This document shows positions 60,163 through 64,000 of a stretch of 64,000 nucleotides of DNA, in pieces. Where the stretch lies: contig NZ_JACAKB010000001.1 in assembly GCF_030326305.1 (NCBI RefSeq), positions 281,027-345,026 of the forward strand, given 5' to 3'. The stretch comes from Myroides odoratimimus. Lineage in GTDB: Bacteria > Bacteroidota > Bacteroidia > Flavobacteriales > Flavobacteriaceae. Numbering within the stretch: the stretch's first letter is position 1; every line of letters begins with the position of its first letter. Below the pieces are notes generated by a model. It searched no databases. It saw only the letters and a program-made list of their open reading frames with translations, and had not been told where the DNA came from. Position numbers and translations under genes: made by a program.

Positions 60163-60248
60163 TACTCGAGGCGGGACTTGAACCCGCACGGGCATTACTA
60201 CCCACTGGATTTTAAGTCCAGCGTGTCTACCACTTCCACCACTCGAGC
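60163..60248 (-). tRNA. tRNA-Leu(UAA), copy 4
   Basis: 86 bases, same body as copies 2 and 3. It lies 9 bases after tRNA-Gly and is co-transcribed with it. Anticodon UAA, no encoded CCA. Confidence 0.95.
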
Positions 60249-60257
60249 ATGATGTAG

Positions 60258-60330
60258 AGCGAAAAACGGGGTTCGAACCCGCGACCTCAACCTTGGCAAG
60301 GTTGCGCTCTACCAACTGAGCTATTTTCGC
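60258..60330 (-). tRNA. tRNA-Gly(GCC)
   Basis: 73 bases: acceptor GCGAAAA/TTTTCGC, D arm TAGCTCAGTTGGTAGAGC, anticodon loop TTGCCAA within CAACC/GGTTG, T arm with GGGTTCGAACCCC. Anticodon GCC, discriminator T, CCA not encoded. Confidence 0.95.
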
Positions 60331-60374
60331 ATAATGTTTTTTAAGAACTTCGCTTTACTTCTGTATTACGAGTG

Positions 60375-60405
60375 CAAATATAGAACGTTTTTTTGTTTAT
60401 CCAAA
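60375..60405 (-). promoter_or_regulatory. promoter of the tRNA-Gly/tRNA-Leu unit
   Basis: On the minus strand TTTG, exactly 19 bases, TATATTTG: an ideal Bacteroidota primary promoter, 44 bases before the tRNA-Gly 5' end. Confidence 0.8.
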
Positions 60406-60499
60406 TAAAAAATGACTAAAAAAGAAAGATATTTTTTAACTCATTGATTTACAAAGCCTGTGTTCATGCCTTTTTACAAAGGTTTTTGTTTAAAAAGTG

Positions 60500-60525
60500 A
60501 AAGGAAGCTCATTCGAGCTTCCTTC
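60500..60525 (-). terminator. terminator of mutS
   Basis: AAGGAAGCTC-ATTC-GAGCTTCCTT with a T-rich tract on the minus strand, 7 bases after the mutS stop. Confidence 0.85.
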
Positions 60526-60531
60526 TCTATA

Positions 60532-63129
60532 TTACTTTAGTTTTTTCTTTAACTCATTTATCTTCATAATCGCTTCTATTGGTGTGATATTATTGACGTC
60601 TATAGCAAGGATATCTTCTTTTAATTCTTCTAATAGAGGATCATCTAGATTAAAGAAACTTAGTTGTAGATCATTTTCTACTGCTTTCAGCGGTTGCTGA
60701 TCTTTAGCATGTCCTTTCTCTAGTTGCTTTAACATCTTTTCTGCACGTTTTAGCACTGTGTTAGGCATACCTGCCATCTTAGCTACATGGATACCAAAAC
60801 TGTGTGCACTACCACCAGGTACTAGTTTTCTCAAGAATAGCACATTGTCTTTAAGCTCTTTGACAGAGACATTATAGTTCTTTATTCCGTCGAAGTTTTG
60901 AGACATATCATTCAGCTCGTGATAGTGAGTAGCGAATAGTGTCTTAGGCTTACCAGGATGCTGATGTAGATACTCTGCGATAGCCCAGGCTATAGAGATA
61001 CCATCGTAGGTACTTGTACCTCGTCCGATTTCGTCTAAAAGGACTAAACTTCTATCTGATATATTATTTAGGATAGAGGCTGTCTCATTCATCTCCACCA
61101 TGAAGGTAGATTCTCCCATCGAGATATTATCAGATGCCCCCACACGTGTGAATATCTTATCTACTGGTCCCATGCGTACTTCTCTAGCAGGGACAAAACT
61201 ACCCATCTGAGCTAACAGTACGATAAGTGCTGTCTGTCTAAGGATAGCAGACTTACCAGACATATTAGGCCCAGTGATCATGATGATCTGTTGTTCCTTA
61301 TTGTTCAGATAGACATCATTCGTGATATAAGGTGTGTCATACGCTAGCTGTTTCTCGATCACAGGGTGACGGCCATCTTTTATATCTAGTTCATAAGAGT
61401 CGTCTATCAGTGGTCTTACATAGTTATTCTCAATAGCCTGCTGTGCGAAAGAGCTCAGACAGTCTAGCTGTGCGATAAGATTAGCATTTAGCTGTACAGG
61501 TTTGATATATTGAGCGCACCAAGCTACGAACTGTTCGAATAATTCGTTCTCTAGCTTATAGATTTTCTCTTCTGCACCTAGTATTTTAGTCTCGTATTCT
61601 TTTAATTCTTCTGTGATGTAACGCTCTGCATTCACGAGTGTCTGCTTCCTAATCCACTCAGCAGGTACTTTGTTTTTATGCGTATTACGCACTTCGATAT
61701 AGTAGCCGAACACGTTGTTAAACGATATTTTAAGCGATGGAATACCTGTTTTCTCACTCTCTCTAACCTCCATAGCTTCTAGTAACTCTTTACCAGAAGT
61801 AGATATTTTGCGCAGTTCGTCTAACTCTGGGTGTACACCTTCTGCTATAGCATTTCCTTTTGCTATAGCTACAGGAGCATCTGCACTTATGGTAGTTCTA
61901 ATCTTTTCTCTTAGTAGCTCACACCCATGTAGTGTATTCCCCATTTGTTTTAGAGAATCATTACTACTTTTTTGGGCAGTCTCCTTGATTGGAATAATAG
62001 CATCTAACGAATCATTTAGGTAGATTAGCTCTCTAGGAGATACCTTACCAGTAGCGATCTTAGAGATTAATCGTTCTAGGTCTGATATCTTCTTTATTTG
62101 GGTTTGGAAGAGTGTCAGGAGTTCACTGTTCTCTTTTAGTATCTCTACGATATTATGTCTATCCGTAATCTTTTTAGTATCCTTAAGAGGTAACGCTAGC
62201 CAACGCTTCAGTAGACGACCTCCCATAGGAGATAAGGTCTTATCTATCACGTCTAATAGCGTTATCGCATTTAGGTTAGCACTGTTGTATAGCTCTAAGT
62301 TTCTGATCGTAAAACGATCCATCCACACATACGCATCTTCAGCGATACGCTGTATATTAGAGATATGTTCTAGTCTAGTATGCTGTGTCTCTGACAGGTA
62401 ATATAGTATCGCTCCACAAGCTATCGTCCCTTCTACTAAATCTTCTACCCCAAAACCTTTTAGGGAATTAGTTTTAAAATGAGTGGTCAAAGACTCAAAG
62501 GCAAAGTCTGTCTTGAATACCCAGTCATCTAGTAAGAATAGATTATAAGTAGTCCCGTAGTTCTGTAAGAAGTGTGTCTTATTACTCTTCTGTACAAGGA
62601 TCTCACTAGGGGCAAAGTTCTGTAATAGTTTATCTATATAATCTTGATCTCCTTCAGTAGTCAAAAATTCTCCTGTAGAAACATCTAAGAATGATATACC
62701 GATTGTCTTTTTAGCAAAGTGTATTGCACATAAGAAGTTGTTAGATTTAGAATGTAATACTTCATCATTTAGGGCAACACCAGGTGTTACTAATTCAGTA
62801 ACTCCTCTTTTGACAATAGTTTTAGTTGTCTTAGGGTCTTCTAGCTGGTCACAGATAGCTACTCTTAGTCCAGCTTTGACTAACTTAGGTAGGTATACAT
62901 TAATCGAGTGATGAGGAAAACCTGCTAATTCTGTTTCACTAGCTGTACCTGCACTTCGTTTGGTTAATGTAATGCCTAATATTTTAGATGCTCTGACAGC
63001 GTCTTCACCGAATGTCTCGTAAAAATCTCCTACGCGAAATAATAGACAAGCATCAGGATACTTGGCTTTTATATCGTTGTATTGTTTCATTAATGGAGTT
63101 TCCTTAGGTGCTTTCGCTTTAGCAGTCAT
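60532..63129 (-). CDS. mutS: DNA mismatch repair protein MutS
   Basis: 865 residues. The mismatch-recognition domain has [16 protein letters not shown], the MutS1 F-x-E wedge (FYETF). The connector and lever domains follow. The ATPase has Walker [16 protein letters not shown], Walker [18 protein letters not shown], and the H-loop FATHYHEL. C-terminal helices end in [12 protein letters not shown]. MutS finds mispairs and recruits MutL. It is monocistronic and followed by a strong hairpin. The full set of motifs indicates MutS1, not MutS2. Confidence 0.97.
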   Translation of the reverse strand: MTAKAKAPKETPLMKQYNDIKAKYPDACLLFRVGDFYETFGEDAVRASKILGITLTKRSAGTASETELAGFPHHSINVYLPKLVKAGLRVAICDQLEDPKTTKTIVKRGVTELVTPGVALNDEVLHSKSNNFLCAIHFAKKTIGISFLDVSTGEFLTTEGDQDYIDKLLQNFAPSEILVQKSNKTHFLQNYGTTYNLFLLDDWVFKTDFAFESLTTHFKTNSLKGFGVEDLVEGTIACGAILYYLSETQHTRLEHISNIQRIAEDAYVWMDRFTIRNLELYNSANLNAITLLDVIDKTLSPMGGRLLKRWLALPLKDTKKITDRHNIVEILKENSELLTLFQTQIKKISDLERLISKIATGKVSPRELIYLNDSLDAIIPIKETAQKSSNDSLKQMGNTLHGCELLREKIRTTISADAPVAIAKGNAIAEGVHPELDELRKISTSGKELLEAMEVRESEKTGIPSLKISFNNVFGYYIEVRNTHKNKVPAEWIRKQTLVNAERYITEELKEYETKILGAEEKIYKLENELFEQFVAWCAQYIKPVQLNANLIAQLDCLSSFAQQAIENNYVRPLIDDSYELDIKDGRHPVIEKQLAYDTPYITNDVYLNNKEQQIIMITGPNMSGKSAILRQTALIVLLAQMGSFVPAREVRMGPVDKIFTRVGASDNISMGESTFMVEMNETASILNNISDRSLVLLDEIGRGTSTYDGISIAWAIAEYLHQHPGKPKTLFATHYHELNDMSQNFDGIKNYNVSVKELKDNVLFLRKLVPGGSAHSFGIHVAKMAGMPNTVLKRAEKMLKQLEKGHAKDQQPLKAVENDLQLSFFNLDDPLLEELKEDILAIDVNNITPIEAIMKINELKKKLK

Positions 63130-63200
63130 AATGTAGTTTTGTGTTTCAAATTACAAATATAACAGATACATTTTACAAACGCTATTTGCTTAATGAACTT

Positions 63201-63719
63201 CTAAGAGAGTGGTATTCCATAATACCTTTTTAGTCTGCGTATGATCATAGAAGTAAGCACCGTTATAGTCAGACCGATCACACACCCTAAGGTTACTGCT
63301 AAGCATCTAAACAGGGGAGTAGCCTCTACTGAGCTAGCAGTATGTGGCTGTACGAGTATAATGATAAGGGCTACTAAGGCTACGCGAGCCATATTTAATA
63401 TCTTGAATAAATAACAAGTCATAATAGTCAGAAATACACCTAATAGACTGATGAGAAAATCAGGATTAGGATGAATCTCTAAACAGACTAAGCCGACAGC
63501 AGACCCTACTAGATTTGACTTAAATCGTTCTACAGATAGCTTTTTAGAATTCTGACCTTCTGGTGAGATAACTAGCATAATAGAGATTAAAGTCCACAGG
63601 ATTTCATAGTTAGGATATTTTAAGAATAGTAGATATCCGATATAAAACCCGATAAAGCATCTGGTTGTATAGATAATGACTGGGGATGTTATAATTCTAG
63701 TTATGAGAGTTCTTACCAT
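63201..63719 (-). CDS. FUSC-family small membrane protein (aromatic acid exporter-like)
   Basis: 172 residues from the ATG at 63719; a TTG seven codons earlier coincides with the promoter -7 box and is rejected. Six hydrophobic segments are expected: about 12-30, 36-52, 65-80, 85-105, 108-126 and 136-160. Phrases such as YEILWTLISIMLVISPEGQNS and RFKSNLVGSAVGLVCLEI match the FUSC/ArAE N-terminal membrane domain with its conserved R-x-x-G pattern. The large cytoplasmic domain of full exporters is absent, as in other short FUSC proteins. The substrate is unknown. Confidence 0.8.
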   Translation of the reverse strand: MVRTLITRIITSPVIIYTTRCFIGFYIGYLLFLKYPNYEILWTLISIMLVISPEGQNSKKLSVERFKSNLVGSAVGLVCLEIHPNPDFLISLLGVFLTIMTCYLFKILNMARVALVALIIILVQPHTASSVEATPLFRCLAVTLGCVIGLTITVLTSMIIRRLKRYYGIPLS

Positions 63720-63737
63720 AGATTTTTTTTGAGTGTG

Positions 63738-63768
63738 CAAAGGTAGGAACTCTCATTCGATATTGCAA
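63738..63768 (-). promoter_or_regulatory. promoter of the FUSC-like gene
   Basis: On the minus strand TTGC, 19 bases, TACCTTTG at 63738-63745, ending 19 bases before the ATG. Confidence 0.7.
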
Positions 63769-64000
63769 TAATATCTTATTTCTGTTTTTTATCTAGCTGA
63801 AAAGTATGAAATAATGTTAAAAAATAGTAAAAAACAAGATAAAGAAGACTTATGACAATTTAGGTCTATCTCAAGCTAGAAATTACGAAATACTAGTACA
63901 TGCAAAAAATATAATAGAGATAATGGATAGTAAGATGGCTAGTATTGGGAATTTCTGAACACAGATTTGTTTAGATTCTAGTAAGGTACAGATAATCGTC
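63769..64000. other. window-end region, nothing recognised
   Basis: 232 AT-rich bases to the window edge. No ORF, RNA gene or strong hairpin seen. Confidence 0.5.

Noticed and set aside
60118-60315. Open frame across tRNA-Leu copy 4 and tRNA-Gly
   Set aside because: It is an open frame produced by tRNA sequence; the tRNA structures are complete and explain the region.
63720-63740. TTG start for the FUSC-like gene
   Set aside because: The TTG overlaps the TACCTTTG -7 promoter box. The ATG at 63719 is downstream of the expected transcription start.
1-64000. CRISPR arrays, rRNA genes, insertion sequences
   Set aside because: No regularly spaced direct repeats of CRISPR length, no rRNA-like sequence and no transposase frames were seen on either strand.

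Overview
The window looks like a chromosome segment of a member of the Flavobacteriaceae (Bacteroidota); Myroides or Flavobacterium are the most natural candidates, but the genus is an inference. The DNA is AT-rich. Promoter-like sites follow the Bacteroidota pattern (TTG/TTTG, about 19-20 bases, TAnnTTTG) rather than -35/-10 boxes. There is a type IX secretion substrate with a gliding-type C-terminal domain next to a PorP/SprF-like protein, and the gene orders uppS-bamA-ompH-ompH-murI and tig-clpP-clpX are typical of this family.

Layout. 1-4.6 kb: end of a Sco1-like gene, a DUF420 membrane protein and a CxxC mini-protein (copper or cytochrome oxidase assembly), then TolC, a MacA-like adaptor and tsaB. 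4.6-10.9 kb: MscS channel, thioredoxin-domain DUF255 protein, PiT phosphate transporter, Nfu-type Fe-S protein. 11-15.2 kb: large T9SS cargo, PorP/SprF, gamma-carbonic anhydrase. 15.6-25.7 kb: hydrolase and pdxJ facing a CBS-domain gene and NAD kinase, then the envelope cluster (DUF6089, uppS, bamA, two ompH/skp, murI). 26-32.8 kb: FadL-like porin, SGNH lipoprotein, small membrane protein, tig, clpP, clpX. 32.8-38.8 kb: accessory host genes: lipoproteins, a TPR histidine kinase with its response regulator, a lipoprotein with three tandem repeats beside a decayed paralogue, a YARHG protein. 38.8-43.7 kb: AraC regulator divergent from a TolC-EmrA-EmrB-like efflux operon.

The most interesting part is a 13,844-bp integrated element, 44711-58554, bounded by the 6-bp direct repeat GTACTC and inserted in the 3' end of a tRNA-Leu(UAA) gene. 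Three independent observations fix its ends. The tRNA-type terminator that precedes every other tRNA-Leu here is found 14 kb away, at 44673, ending in the same GTACTC. The large serine recombinase gene at the right end runs through GTACTC into the tRNA. Joining the recombinase frame across GTACTC to the left end of the element gives an in-frame alternative C-terminus of 22 codons, then a stop, then a terminator 12 bases later. The recombinase therefore has one C-terminus when the element is integrated and another in the predicted circle. The element carries a tight three-gene operon resembling DISARM class 2 (drmE-drmA-drmB), with no DrmC phospholipase-D-like gene and no methyltransferase; a DUF3408 conjugation-element protein, a RadC/JAB protein, an AbiEii-type nucleotidyltransferase with a small partner, an XRE regulator, a 53-residue small protein, and a hairpin-rich non-coding block.

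Right of the element lie three more nearly identical tRNA-Leu(UAA) genes, tRNA-Gly(GCC), a DUF1508-like gene, mutS and a FUSC-like membrane protein. No CRISPR array, rRNA or transposase gene was seen.
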